From positions 46,000 through 109,999 of the forward strand of contig CAZIAK010000013.1 in NCBI GenBank assembly GCA_964537035.1: DNA of 64,000 nt. The letters are read 5' to 3'. Below, in pieces: positions 50,257 to 59,179 of the stretch (positions within the stretch are counted from its first letter, which is position 1; each line of letters opens with the position of its first letter). The notes under the pieces are model-generated. The model saw only the letters and a list, made by a program, of their open reading frames with translations. It did no database searches and was not told the DNA's origin. This stretch comes from CAZIAK01 sp964537035. Lineage in GTDB: Bacteria; Planctomycetota; B15-G4. The translations under genes and the position numbers were made by a program.

Positions 50257-51462
50257 GTGCCCCTGCCGAGCCCCTTTCATCCCCGCACCTCGCAGCTCTG
50301 CACGAGCCTGCAATGGAAGAGCTGGGCGGGCTACCACGCGGTGTGCCGCTACGGCACGGAGCAAGACCCCGAGTACCACGCGGTGCGCCAGTCGGCGGGC
50401 CTGATCGATGTGTCCCCGCTCTACAAACAGCGCGTACACGGGCCAGACGCCGAGGCGTTTCTGTGCTGGGTCAGCGCACGCAACGTAGCCAAGCTGAAGA
50501 TCGGCCAGGTGGGCTACACCTGCTGGTGCGACGAGCAGGGCAAGGTGCTCGACGACGGCACCATCACCCGCTGGGACGACAGCGACTACCGCGTCACCTC
50601 CGCCGACCCCAGCTGGTCATGGTTGGTGCGTCAGTCGAAGGGCTTCGACGTGCAGATCGATGAGATCAGCGACGACCTCGCAGCCCTCGCTCTGCAGGGA
50701 CCGAAAGCCCGGGCCATCCTCAGCGATGTGTGCGGGGACGACGTCGCTTCGCTCGGCTTCTTCCGCGCCCAGCGCACCACCATCGGCTCCGCCCCCGTCG
50801 AGGTCACCCGCACGGGCTACACCGGCGATCTGGGCTACGAGCTGTGGATGGCCCCCGACGACGCCCTCACCGTCTACGACGCCCTCACCGCGGCGGGCGC
50901 TCCCCACTCCATGCTGCCCCTGGGCCTCGACGCCCTCGACGCCACCCGTATCGAGGCGGGCTTCATCCTGCTGGGGGTCGACTACTTCAGCGCCCGCCAC
51001 TGCCTGCTCGACTCGCAGAAGTCGTCGCCCTTCGAGATCGGCCTGGGCTGGACCGTGCACCTGAAGCGCGACCCGTTCATCGGCAGCGCGGCGCTCAAGC
51101 GCGAGAAGCTACAAGGCAGCCCCTGGGCGCTCGTGGGCCTGGAGATCGACTGGGCCCAGACCGAGCAGCTCTTCGACAGCTTCGCCCTGCCGCCCCACCT
51201 CCCCGCCGCCGCCTGGCGCACCGCCGTGCCCGTGTACGAAGGCAAAGGCGCGGGAGCCAAGCAGATCGGCCAGGCCACCTCGGGCGTGTGGTCGCCCCTG
51301 CTCAAGCGCAACCTGGCCCTGGCCTCAGTGCTCACCCCCCACGCAGCCCTGGGCAGCGAACTGCAGATCGAGATCACCATCGAGTACCAACGTCGACGCG
51401 TGAAGGCCACCGTGGTGGACACGCCCTTCTTCGACCCCGAACGCAAGCGCTCCACACCGTGA
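50257..51462 (+). CDS. GcvT-like folate-dependent aminomethyltransferase
   Basis: A 401-residue member of the glycine-cleavage T-protein superfamily, which moves one-carbon units to tetrahydrofolate. Typical segments are SAGLIDVSPLYKQRVHGPDA, ALQGPKARAIL, RTGYTGDLGYELWM, GLDALDATRIEAGF and a C-terminal barrel with RNLALASVL. The start is GTG at 50257. No other glycine-cleavage genes are near; instead it overlaps a flavoprotein gene (GTGA), as in systems where an amine oxidase removes a methyl group and the T-protein traps it on folate. The substrate is unknown. Confidence 0.87.
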   Translation: MPLPSPFHPRTSQLCTSLQWKSWAGYHAVCRYGTEQDPEYHAVRQSAGLIDVSPLYKQRVHGPDAEAFLCWVSARNVAKLKIGQVGYTCWCDEQGKVLDDGTITRWDDSDYRVTSADPSWSWLVRQSKGFDVQIDEISDDLAALALQGPKARAILSDVCGDDVASLGFFRAQRTTIGSAPVEVTRTGYTGDLGYELWMAPDDALTVYDALTAAGAPHSMLPLGLDALDATRIEAGFILLGVDYFSARHCLLDSQKSSPFEIGLGWTVHLKRDPFIGSAALKREKLQGSPWALVGLEIDWAQTEQLFDSFALPPHLPAAAWRTAVPVYEGKGAGAKQIGQATSGVWSPLLKRNLALASVLTPHAALGSELQIEITIEYQRRRVKATVVDTPFFDPERKRSTP

Positions 51463-53042
51463 AGACCTGGGACACGATCATCATCGGCGGCGGGCACAAC
51501 GGCCTGGTCTGCGCCGCCTACCTCGCCAAAGCTGGGCAGGACGTGCTGGTGCTCGAGCGCCGCCACGTACTGGGCGGCGCGGCAGTGAGCGAAGAGATTC
51601 ACCCGGGCTTCACCTACTCGGTGTGCTCCTACGTGGTCAGCCTGCTGCGCCCCTGGATCATCCGCGATCTGAACCTGCCCAAGCACGGCCTGGAGCTGAT
51701 CCCCCTCGAGTCGTCGTTCACGCCGTTGCCTGACGGGCGCTCGCTCTGCCGCTGGCCAGACAGCGATCGCACACGCCGAGAGATCGCCGAGTTCAGCCGC
51801 CACGACGCCGAGGTCTACCCCGAGTTCGGGCAGACCATGATGCAGATCGCGCGCTTCGTGAAGCCGCTCATCGACGCCCCCGCGCCCGACCCCACATCGC
51901 TGAAACCCCAGGCCCTGTCTGACTTCTGGAAGACCGGCCGCCGCTTCAACGATCTCGCGCCCGCACACCGGCACGAGCTGTCGAAGATGATGACCATGAG
52001 CGCCGCCGACTACCTCGACGGCTGGTTCGAGTCTGACGTGCTCAAGGCGCCCATGGCGGTAAGCGGCATCATCGGCACCTTTCAGGGCGTGCGCTCGCCG
52101 GGCACGGCCTACGTGCTGCTGCACCACTACATGGGCGAGATCGACGGCGCGTTCAGATCGTGGGGATTCGCCAAGGGCGGCACGGGCAGCGTGAGCCTCT
52201 CCATCGCAGGCGCGGCCCAGAGTTTCGGCGCAGAGATTCGCACCGAGGCCTCCGTCGACCACGTGACCCTCAGCGGCGGCAAGGCCACCGGCGTGGTGCT
52301 GGAGAACGGCGACGAGCTACGGGCCCGAGCGGTGGTCTCCGGCACGGACCCCCGGCGCACCTTCATGGGCTTCGTGGGCGAGGAAAACCTCCCCCCAGAA
52401 TTCGTGCAGGGCATCAAGCGCTACAAGTTCAGGGGCAGCTCGGGCAAGGTCAACCTCGCCGTCGACCGCCTGCCCGTGTTCTCGTCCCGACCCAATGGAC
52501 ACGAGCACCTGCGGGGTGACGTGGCCATCGCGCCGTCCGTCGAGTATCTCGAGAAGGCCTACGACGAGGCCAAGTACGGCGCCTTCAGTCGCCGGCCCTA
52601 CCTGAACGTGGTCATCCCCTCGCTGGTCGACCCCACGGTGGCGCCCCCGGGGAAACACGTGGTCTCGTGCTTCGTGCAGTACGCCCCCTACGACCTGGCC
52701 GGTGGCCCCTCTGGGTGGCCCGCGCAGCGCGAGGCCTTCGGCGATGCGGTGGTCGACACCCTGGCCGAGTACGCCCCCGGCTTGAAAGAGTCGATCCTTC
52801 ATCGCCAGGTACTCACCCCCTGGGATCTCGAACAGGAGTTCGGCCTGACAGAGGGCAACATCTTCCATGGCGAGCTGAGCCTTGAGCAGCTGGCCTTCCA
52901 ACGGCCGGTGGCGGGTTGGGCTCAGTACCGCACGCCGATCAAGGGCCTGTGGCAGTGCGGCTCGGGCACACACCCGGGCGGGGGCATCATGGGCGCCTCC
53001 GGTGCCCTGGCCGCCCGCACCATGCTCGGAGGCCGAGGCTGA
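51459..53042 (+). CDS. PYROXD2-like FAD-dependent oxidoreductase, first copy
   Basis: A 527-residue flavoprotein of the phytoene-desaturase-like group (COG1233), close to PYROXD2. The FAD-binding fold opens TIIIGGGHNGLVCAAYL and is followed by LVLERRHVLGGAA; the C-terminal flavin segment is GLWQCGSGTHPGGGIMG. No signal peptide. The GTG start overlaps the GcvT stop and its own stop overlaps the next ATG (TGATG). It probably oxidises a C-C or C-N bond; substrate unknown. Confidence 0.9.
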   Translation: MKTWDTIIIGGGHNGLVCAAYLAKAGQDVLVLERRHVLGGAAVSEEIHPGFTYSVCSYVVSLLRPWIIRDLNLPKHGLELIPLESSFTPLPDGRSLCRWPDSDRTRREIAEFSRHDAEVYPEFGQTMMQIARFVKPLIDAPAPDPTSLKPQALSDFWKTGRRFNDLAPAHRHELSKMMTMSAADYLDGWFESDVLKAPMAVSGIIGTFQGVRSPGTAYVLLHHYMGEIDGAFRSWGFAKGGTGSVSLSIAGAAQSFGAEIRTEASVDHVTLSGGKATGVVLENGDELRARAVVSGTDPRRTFMGFVGEENLPPEFVQGIKRYKFRGSSGKVNLAVDRLPVFSSRPNGHEHLRGDVAIAPSVEYLEKAYDEAKYGAFSRRPYLNVVIPSLVDPTVAPPGKHVVSCFVQYAPYDLAGGPSGWPAQREAFGDAVVDTLAEYAPGLKESILHRQVLTPWDLEQEFGLTEGNIFHGELSLEQLAFQRPVAGWAQYRTPIKGLWQCGSGTHPGGGIMGASGALAARTMLGGRG

Positions 53043-54574
53043 TGGTGCGCCACGTGATCATCATCGGCGGAGGGCACGACGGCCTGGCCGCCGCAGCGAC
53101 TCTGGCGGGCGCCGGCCGTTCAGTGGTGCTGGTCGAGGCCCGCGATGTGTTCGGTGGCCGGGCCGCTCGCGAAGAGTTTCATCCCGGCTTCTTCTCGCCA
53201 GGGCTGCTCCACGACAGCGCGGGCCTGCGCCCTGCCTTGATCGACGAGCTGCGCCTGGTCGATCACGGACTCGACCTGCTCGATCATGAACCCCACGTGT
53301 TGGCCCCGGCCAGCGACGGCTCGGCGGTGCTGCGCAAGGGCCACGACACGGTCACGGGGGAGAACCTGTCCCCCACCGACCAGCAGGGCTTCGAGGACTG
53401 GCGCAACGCGGTGTTGCGACTGACGCCCTTCGTCCGTCGGCTCGTCGACTCTCCTGCACCCCAGACAGAGCCCGCTGGACTGGCCGATCTCTGGGAGCTG
53501 GCCCGCACCGGCCTGGCCATGCGCAAGCTGGGCCAGCGCACCATGACCGAGCTGCTGCGGGTGGGGCCCATGTGCCTCCACGACTGGCTCGACGAGTCGA
53601 TGGAGCACGACCGGCTCAAAGCCCTGCTCGCCGCGCCCGCTCTGGGCGGCACCTGGTTGGGCAGCTGGTCCGTGGGCTCGGCGGCGTTGCTGCTGCTCAG
53701 AGAGGCCACGGCCGAGCGCTCGGCCCGCGGTGGCCCCGCCGGCGTCACCGCGGCGCTGGCCACCGCGGCCCGGGCCGCAGGCGCCACCCTGCGCTCTGGC
53801 ACGAGAGTCCAGCGGGTGCTGTTCAGCGAAGACCGGGTCGTGGGGGTCGAGCTCAGCACCGGCGAGGTGTTGAACGGCGACGCGGTGCTCTCCACAGCCA
53901 GCCCCCGCCAGACCCTGCTCGAGTTGCTGGGCAGAGGCGAGGCCCCAGCGCCCCTGACCCGGCGCATGTCCCGCTGGCGCGTCCGCGGCACCACCGCAGC
54001 ACTGCGCCTGGCGGTCAACGGCCCGGTGCTCTTCGCGGGACACGATCAACCTGTCCCCCGGGCTCATGTCGTCGACTCACTCGATGACATCGAACGAGCC
54101 GTGGACGCGGTCAAGTACGACCAGGTCTCCGAGCGGCTCCTGCTCGATGTCTCTGTGCCCACCGTGCTCGACCCCACCCTGGCACCCAACGGACAGCACG
54201 TGGTGACGGTGCTGGCCAGCTTCGTCCCGCACGCTCTCCGCGGGGGTTGGGGCGAAGAGCAGGAGCAGCAGCTGCTGCGACAGATCCAGGGCACACTGGC
54301 TACTGTGCTGCCCGATATCGAAGGCCGCATCGCAGCCCACGAGCTGCTCACTCCCGTCGACCTCGAAGAGCGCTACGGCCTGACGGGCGGACAGCTGCAC
54401 CACGGCGAACCCGCCCTCGATCAGCTGCTGCACATGCGCCCCGACCCCGAGCTGTCCCGCAACGCGAGCCCCATCACCGGGCTCTGGCTCGCCGGGGCGG
54501 GCTGCCACCCAGGGCCCGGTCTGTGCGGCGCGTCGGGCCGCCTCGCCGCCCGAGCCATGATCGGCAAGCGATGA
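53042..54574 (+). CDS. PYROXD2-like FAD-dependent oxidoreductase, second copy
   Basis: A 510-residue relative of the preceding protein, in the same order of motifs: HVIIIGGGHDGLAAAATL, VVLVEARDVFGGRAA and, near the end, GLWLAGAGCHPGPGLCGASG. The two are diverged paralogues and, being coupled by a stop-start overlap, may form a heterodimer. The segment that follows the first FAD motif differs in its Cys and charged residues from copy one, so they may not act on the same compound. Confidence 0.9.
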   Translation: MVRHVIIIGGGHDGLAAAATLAGAGRSVVLVEARDVFGGRAAREEFHPGFFSPGLLHDSAGLRPALIDELRLVDHGLDLLDHEPHVLAPASDGSAVLRKGHDTVTGENLSPTDQQGFEDWRNAVLRLTPFVRRLVDSPAPQTEPAGLADLWELARTGLAMRKLGQRTMTELLRVGPMCLHDWLDESMEHDRLKALLAAPALGGTWLGSWSVGSAALLLLREATAERSARGGPAGVTAALATAARAAGATLRSGTRVQRVLFSEDRVVGVELSTGEVLNGDAVLSTASPRQTLLELLGRGEAPAPLTRRMSRWRVRGTTAALRLAVNGPVLFAGHDQPVPRAHVVDSLDDIERAVDAVKYDQVSERLLLDVSVPTVLDPTLAPNGQHVVTVLASFVPHALRGGWGEEQEQQLLRQIQGTLATVLPDIEGRIAAHELLTPVDLEERYGLTGGQLHHGEPALDQLLHMRPDPELSRNASPITGLWLAGAGCHPGPGLCGASGRLAARAMIGKR

Positions 54575-54617
54575 GCGGGCTCGCAGTGGCTCACGGGCCC
54601 GCACAGAATCCGTCGCC

Positions 54618-55109
54618 ATGACCGAGCAGCGCGCCAACTTGCGGGGCACGATTCAGCGCATCCACGTGTCGAACGGCGGGGTGCCCAAGCTGGCCGTGGA
54701 CACCGCAGACGTTGGGCCCGAAGGCCTGGACGGCGACTGGCAGAGAGACCGCAAGCACCACGGCGGTCCGTCACGAGCCCTGTGCCTGCTGGGTGCCGAC
54801 GTCATCGAGAGGCTGGCTGCGGAAGGCCATCCCATCAGCCCGGGCACCACGGGAGAGAACCTGACCCTCGCCGGCGTGGCCTGGGCCGAGCTGACTCCGG
54901 GCAGCCGGCTGCTCTTCGAAGGGGGCGTCGAGCTGAAGATCACCAGCCACGCCGTGCCTTGCCCCACCATCGCGGGCTCATTCGTGGACGGCGACTTCTC
55001 CCGCATGAGCGCCAAGCTGCACCCGAGCGACTCCCGGCTCTACGCCCAGGTCCTGCGCACGGGGCGACTCGGCGCAGGCGAGAGCTTCGTCATGGTTGCT
55101 GCGGACTGA
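54618..55109 (+). CDS. MOSC-domain protein
   Basis: A 163-residue single MOSC domain. Characteristic parts are LDGDWQRDRKHHGGPSRALC, GTTGENLTL and HAVPCPTIAG, with the family Cys in the last. MOSC domains carry sulfur or bind molybdenum cofactor, as in YiiM and mARC. It lies 43 bases after the flavoprotein pair and may belong to the same operon. A hairpin (55143-55163) follows. Confidence 0.88.
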   Translation: MTEQRANLRGTIQRIHVSNGGVPKLAVDTADVGPEGLDGDWQRDRKHHGGPSRALCLLGADVIERLAAEGHPISPGTTGENLTLAGVAWAELTPGSRLLFEGGVELKITSHAVPCPTIAGSFVDGDFSRMSAKLHPSDSRLYAQVLRTGRLGAGESFVMVAAD

Positions 55110-55142
55110 CGGCGCGCTATGGCCTGCAGCCGTCGCCACCTG

Positions 55143-55163
55143 ATCGTGGGCGGTGTCCACGAT
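55143..55163 (+). terminator. Hairpin after MOSC gene
   Basis: A perfect 7-bp stem (ATCGTGG and CCACGAT) with a 7-base loop, followed by TTGTTG. It lies 34 bases past the stop and fits a terminator of the GcvT/flavoprotein operon. Confidence 0.5.
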
Positions 55164-55317
55164 TTGTTGCCGACGGGCTGTCACGATTTCGCCCACCCTC
55201 TCGTCCCATAATCGACCTAGACTCCCTCCCTTGCATCCCCTGTAGCCACGATCTGACCTCCCGAAAAGGTTCGGATCCAGCGGGCCCTCTCCCGCATCCC
55301 CCCACGGCTCTTCCACG

Positions 55318-56799
55318 GTGTCCTTCCTCCTCCCCCCACTGCTCGTCGGTGTGGGTTGGGCGCTTTTTGTGCTCCAACTCGCCGACCCGGCCTCGGCAAG
55401 AGCCCCTGGTGCGCCCGTTGCTGGCGACCCTGGGGTCGACCCGGCCTTCGGGGTTTCGGCCCGGGCGAATCCCTGCGGTACACCCGCAGAGGCAGCCTCC
55501 GGCACAGCATCCGGGGGAGTCGTGGCCGCCGACGGAGGGCAGTCCGCCGAGCCTCCCCATGGGCCAGCGTGGCGGCTGATCAGTCGCAGTACGTCGTCTG
55601 GACGACAGATTTCAGGAGGAGTGAGCGGTGCACAGGGCCTGTCCCTCTCCGGGGACGGCACGGTGATGGCCTTTGCCAGCGACGCGGACGACCTGATCCC
55701 CGGCGATCTGAACGGCTGCTCGGATGTGTTCCTCTACGACACCGCTCGCGATCGGCTGCAGCGCATCAGTCGCTCGCCCAGAGCGACCGCGGGACCCAGT
55801 CTGCAGCCCGCCCTCTCCGCCGATGGCTGCTGGCTGGCCTTCACCAGCTTCTCCCGAGATCTGCAGACACCCGCAGACAGCGCCCCCTGGTCGGACATCT
55901 TCCTCTGGGATCGACGCACGCAGTCCATGGAGCGCATCTCGTCCACCATCTCAGGCACCGAACCTTCGGGCAGCAGCAGCCAGCCCGCCCTGTCCGGCGA
56001 TGGCCGCCTCGTGGTCTACACCACCTCGGCCGATGACATCGTGGACGGCGACGACAATGGCCGCTCCGACGTGCTGCTCTTCGATCGCCAGACAGGGCTC
56101 ACCCAGCTGATCAGCTCCCGCAGCGACCACAGGTCGGGCAACGGACACAGCCAGCATCCGGTCATCAGTGGCGACGGTCGCACGGTGGCCTATCTGAGCG
56201 CCGCGGACGATCTGGTGCCCGGCGACCACAACGACACCACCGACCTCTTCATCCACGACCTGACCACGGGCGCCACCCGGCGCGTCGATCTGAGTGTGCC
56301 CGATCGCCCCTTCGCCGGCGGACCGGGCCGTGCCCCCAGCCTCTCCCTCTCGTGGGACGGCAGCACCCTGGCCTTCGTGGCACGCCATGCAGCCGGCGCC
56401 CTCGCCGCGCCATCAGACCCAAGGGCGGCGCCGCAAAGCCGCGTCTACCTCACCGACATCGCCAGCGGCCGCACCCAGCTGGCCAGCGTCGATGCATCGG
56501 GTGCGCCGCTCAGCGAATCGTGCTTCGACGTGAGCCTCTCTCACGACGGCAAGCTGCTGGCCTTCTCCAGCAGCCTGTCAGCGCCCTACCGAGATGTGCT
56601 GCTCTTCGATCGTTGCAGCGGCCGCACGAGGGCCCTGCCCCTCGAGGCTGGAGAGCCCTGCTCCGGCGACCAGTGGCTGCCGCGTCTCGCAGGGGACGGC
56701 TCCCGACTCGCGTTGGTCTCCAACCGAGAGCTCAACGTACAGGCCGCACACGAAGGCGGCGACGTCCTGGTCATGCCCCTGGGGCTGGCTCTGCCCTGA
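55318..56799 (+). CDS. Secreted WD40-like (PD40/TolB-type) beta-propeller protein
   Basis: A 493-residue protein with a hydrophobic N-terminus (SFLLPPLLVGVGWALFVLQ) likely acting as a signal. After an Ala/Gly-rich linker, repeats of about 55 residues follow, each with a SGDG or SADG core and a DVFLYD-like strand (LSLSGDGTVMAFASDADDL, ALSADGCWLAFTSFS, ALSGDGRLVVYTTSADDI, VISGDGRTVAYLSAADDL). This is the PD40/TolB propeller. The start GTG at 55318 has no clear ribosome site. Ligand unknown. Confidence 0.85.
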   Translation: MSFLLPPLLVGVGWALFVLQLADPASARAPGAPVAGDPGVDPAFGVSARANPCGTPAEAASGTASGGVVAADGGQSAEPPHGPAWRLISRSTSSGRQISGGVSGAQGLSLSGDGTVMAFASDADDLIPGDLNGCSDVFLYDTARDRLQRISRSPRATAGPSLQPALSADGCWLAFTSFSRDLQTPADSAPWSDIFLWDRRTQSMERISSTISGTEPSGSSSQPALSGDGRLVVYTTSADDIVDGDDNGRSDVLLFDRQTGLTQLISSRSDHRSGNGHSQHPVISGDGRTVAYLSAADDLVPGDHNDTTDLFIHDLTTGATRRVDLSVPDRPFAGGPGRAPSLSLSWDGSTLAFVARHAAGALAAPSDPRAAPQSRVYLTDIASGRTQLASVDASGAPLSESCFDVSLSHDGKLLAFSSSLSAPYRDVLLFDRCSGRTRALPLEAGEPCSGDQWLPRLAGDGSRLALVSNRELNVQAAHEGGDVLVMPLGLALP

Positions 56800-56830
56800 C
56801 TGACTGGGGGTGCCGCCGGCTGGCCTCCGG

Positions 56831-57517
56831 TCAGTCGTCCAGCTCCCACCGCCCTTGCCGGGTGGGCATGGCCATGGCCTGCTTCAAGACCTGCAAGAAG
56901 CGCTGTCTTGGCCAGGGTACGGCGCCCATGCTGGCCAAGTGGTCGGTCACCATCTGGCAGTCGACCAGGGCGAACTCCCAGGCGGCGAGCTGTTGGGCCA
57001 AGGTCACCAGGGCCACCTTCGAGGCGTCGCTCACCCGACTGAACATCGACTCGCCGAAGAAGACGCCGCCAAGGGACACGCCATAGAGCCCTCCGGCCAA
57101 GCGACCTTCGTGCCAGGCCTCGACGGAGTGGGCCAGGCCTCGTTCGTGCAACGCCGTGTAGGCGTCGACCATGGCCGGGGTGATCCAGGTGCCCTCTTCG
57201 TGGGCACGGAGTGTGCTGCCACAGCCGCGCATGACCTCACCAAAGGCCTGGTCGAAGGTGACCTGCAGGTCGCCCCGGCGCAACCGAGCGCGGAGGCTGC
57301 GAGAGAGGCGCACCTGATGGGGTTCGAGCACCATGCGCGGGTCGGGGGAGAACCACAGCAGGGGCAGACCTTCGTGGGGCCAGGGGAAGATGCCGCTCTC
57401 GTAGGCCAGCATCAACCGCTCGGGGGACAGATCGCCCCCCACCGCGAGCAGACCGTCCCCGTCCGCCTCGATGGGTGACGGAAAGACCATGCGATCGTCG
57501 AGTGCGTAGAGGGTCAT
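56831..57517 (-). CDS. aat: Leucyl/phenylalanyl-tRNA-protein transferase
   Basis: A 228-residue enzyme that adds Leu or Phe from tRNA to proteins with N-terminal Arg or Lys, marking them for ClpAP. Family motifs are MVFPSPIEADGDGLLAVGGD, YESGIFPWPHEGLPLLWFSP, GTWITPAMVDAY, GLYGVSLGGVFFGESMFS and FALVDCQMVTDHLASMGA. Full length. The start is 11 bases from a perfect 16-bp inverted repeat shared with the divergent lipoprotein gene. Confidence 0.97.
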   Translation of the reverse strand: MTLYALDDRMVFPSPIEADGDGLLAVGGDLSPERLMLAYESGIFPWPHEGLPLLWFSPDPRMVLEPHQVRLSRSLRARLRRGDLQVTFDQAFGEVMRGCGSTLRAHEEGTWITPAMVDAYTALHERGLAHSVEAWHEGRLAGGLYGVSLGGVFFGESMFSRVSDASKVALVTLAQQLAAWEFALVDCQMVTDHLASMGAVPWPRQRFLQVLKQAMAMPTRQGRWELDD

Positions 57518-57527
57518 GGGCGCAACA

Positions 57528-57567
57528 ATCGTAGCAGTCTCGGAGCTTGCCCCGAGACTGCTACGAT
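57528..57567. promoter_or_regulatory. Perfect 16-bp inverted repeat between divergent genes
   Basis: ATCGTAGCAGTCTCGG and its exact complement flank an 8-base spacer. It occupies most of the short gap before the aat start. It could be an operator for both genes or a small palindromic repeat. Confidence 0.7.
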
Positions 57568-57673
57568 CGCGACCATGGCGAACGAGCGCACCAGATCACC
57601 CACTGGCCGGGGCCCAGCACCCGAAGAGTGCCCCCAGCGCCTCCCTCAGAGACGAGGTGTCACAGGGTCATCG

Positions 57674-58450
57674 GTGACGGTTGCGCTGCTCGTGGTGGCG
57701 CTCTGCTTCGGCTGCACGTCGTCACCCGAGCGGCAGGCCGCCTCACGCGCCGCGGCCTCAGCCGTGCAGCAGCTGAGCCAGAGAGAGCTGCTGCCCGCGG
57801 TCGCCGTGGTGGGCGGTGTGCGGCGGGCGGGCGTGCGACACGAAGATCTGGCCGCCGGTCATCGGGACACCCTGGCCGAACAACTCGCCCGAGAACTCGA
57901 ACGGGCCTTCACCGACGAAGACGTGCGGGTGGTCAGCCACCGGGACATGCCCCTGGCCATGGACGTGCTGCGCCTGCAGGTGTCCGACCTGTTCCCCGCC
58001 CTCAACCCTGACGACGAGGCAGCCCTCGGTCGCTTTCATCAGGCCGACGTGCTTGTCACCGCCGAGTACATCCCCGATGACGACGGGGACTACCTGCTGC
58101 AGATCCAGATCATCGACGTGCACACGCTGGAGATTCTGGCCCTGGGACAGGGGCACAGCCGCACCGTGCTGCACCGCACCTGGGACGGAGGGCTTGCCGG
58201 AGCCGCTGTGGTCACCGTGCCCCTGCCCGTGGTCTGGGACATGTTGCGCTACTCCGCGAACCGGTCCTGGGGCGATCGGTCCCAGAGCGGCTGGCAGGTC
58301 CTGGGCGGGTTGCTGCTGTTTCCCATCCACTTCATCAGCTCGCCGTTTCTTGCAGACTGGGACACCACGGTCTTCTGGCTCGACCTGGACGACCAAGCGC
58401 CCGACGAGCCCTCCACCCAGGCCTCGCCCGAGACAACGTCGAGCGGCTGA
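57674..58450 (+). CDS. Lipoprotein with FlgO/CsgG-like domain
   Basis: A 258-residue lipoprotein. The start is taken as GTG at 57674, with AGGG upstream, which gives the signal MTVALLVVALCFGC; an ATG at 57575 would add a 33-residue Arg/Pro-rich leader. The middle (DTLAEQLARELERAFTDEDV, GRFHQADVLVTAEYI, LLQIQIIDVHTLEILALG) resembles the FlgO and CsgG fold of outer-membrane-associated lipoproteins. A hydrophobic region near the end (GGLLLFPIHFISSPFLA) is unusual. Role unknown. Confidence 0.78.
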   Translation: MTVALLVVALCFGCTSSPERQAASRAAASAVQQLSQRELLPAVAVVGGVRRAGVRHEDLAAGHRDTLAEQLARELERAFTDEDVRVVSHRDMPLAMDVLRLQVSDLFPALNPDDEAALGRFHQADVLVTAEYIPDDDGDYLLQIQIIDVHTLEILALGQGHSRTVLHRTWDGGLAGAAVVTVPLPVVWDMLRYSANRSWGDRSQSGWQVLGGLLLFPIHFISSPFLADWDTTVFWLDLDDQAPDEPSTQASPETTSSG

Positions 58451-58457
58451 GCAGTGC

Positions 58458-59138
58458 TCAGCTTTGACCGGCGCTGCGCACCCGCTTGGCCAGGTTGACC
58501 ATGGCCGTGGCGTGCTTCATGCGCGCCGCATCTGAGCTGGGACGCCCGGTCTGCTCGGCCACGTCCTCCCAGGACAGACCTTCGTAGTCGCGCAGGATGA
58601 TCAGCTCGCGAAACTCTTCGGGCATGCCGGCCAGGCAGCGATCGACGAGGGAGTCTTGCTCGGCGCGGGACAAGGCATCGACGGGCAGCAGGCCGCTGGC
58701 TTCCGGGTCGATGCCCACCAGGTCGCCGCTGCTGTTCTCGAAGTTGAGCGGCACCTCACGCCCGGTGTCGCGCTTCTTGGCGCCGTGGTAGTCGGCCGCG
58801 TCCCGAATCTGATGTTCGGCGATGCGGGACAGCCAGTGAATGAACGCGCCCTCGTCACGCATCTCGAACTGATCGAAGGTACGCATGGCCGCGATGAAGG
58901 TCTCTTGCAGGATGTCGCTGGTCTCCAGGCGCTTGCGCAGCCTCGGGCCCAGGCGCAGGGTGACGATGCGCCGCACCCGCTCGTAGTACCGGGCGATCAG
59001 CCGATTGAGCGCCTCGGTGTCACCGCCCTGTGCAGAACGGATCAACTCGGCGGTGCGGGTCAGGTCGTGGTCCACGATCGATGGCAGCCCTGGCGGGAGC
59101 GACGTTGTCTCAGGGTCGACTCGCGGTGCGCCCCACAT
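58458..59138 (-). CDS. ECF sigma factor downstream of kinase
   Basis: A 226-residue ECF sigma factor. Region 2 holds RYYERVRRIVTLRLGPRLR and SDILQETFIAAMRTFDQF; region 4 holds LIILRDYEGLSWEDVAEQTG and RPSSDAARMKHATA. The gene starts 41 bases after the kinase gene on the same strand, so the two are one operon. No anti-sigma factor is seen. The ATG at 59138 is the first in frame; later GTG codons are possible. Confidence 0.9.
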   Translation of the reverse strand: MWGAPRVDPETTSLPPGLPSIVDHDLTRTAELIRSAQGGDTEALNRLIARYYERVRRIVTLRLGPRLRKRLETSDILQETFIAAMRTFDQFEMRDEGAFIHWLSRIAEHQIRDAADYHGAKKRDTGREVPLNFENSSGDLVGIDPEASGLLPVDALSRAEQDSLVDRCLAGMPEEFRELIILRDYEGLSWEDVAEQTGRPSSDAARMKHATAMVNLAKRVRSAGQS

Positions 59139-59179
59139 CGCGAGCCAGCCCTGAAGTCACCCCTCGCCGGTGACGGTCG

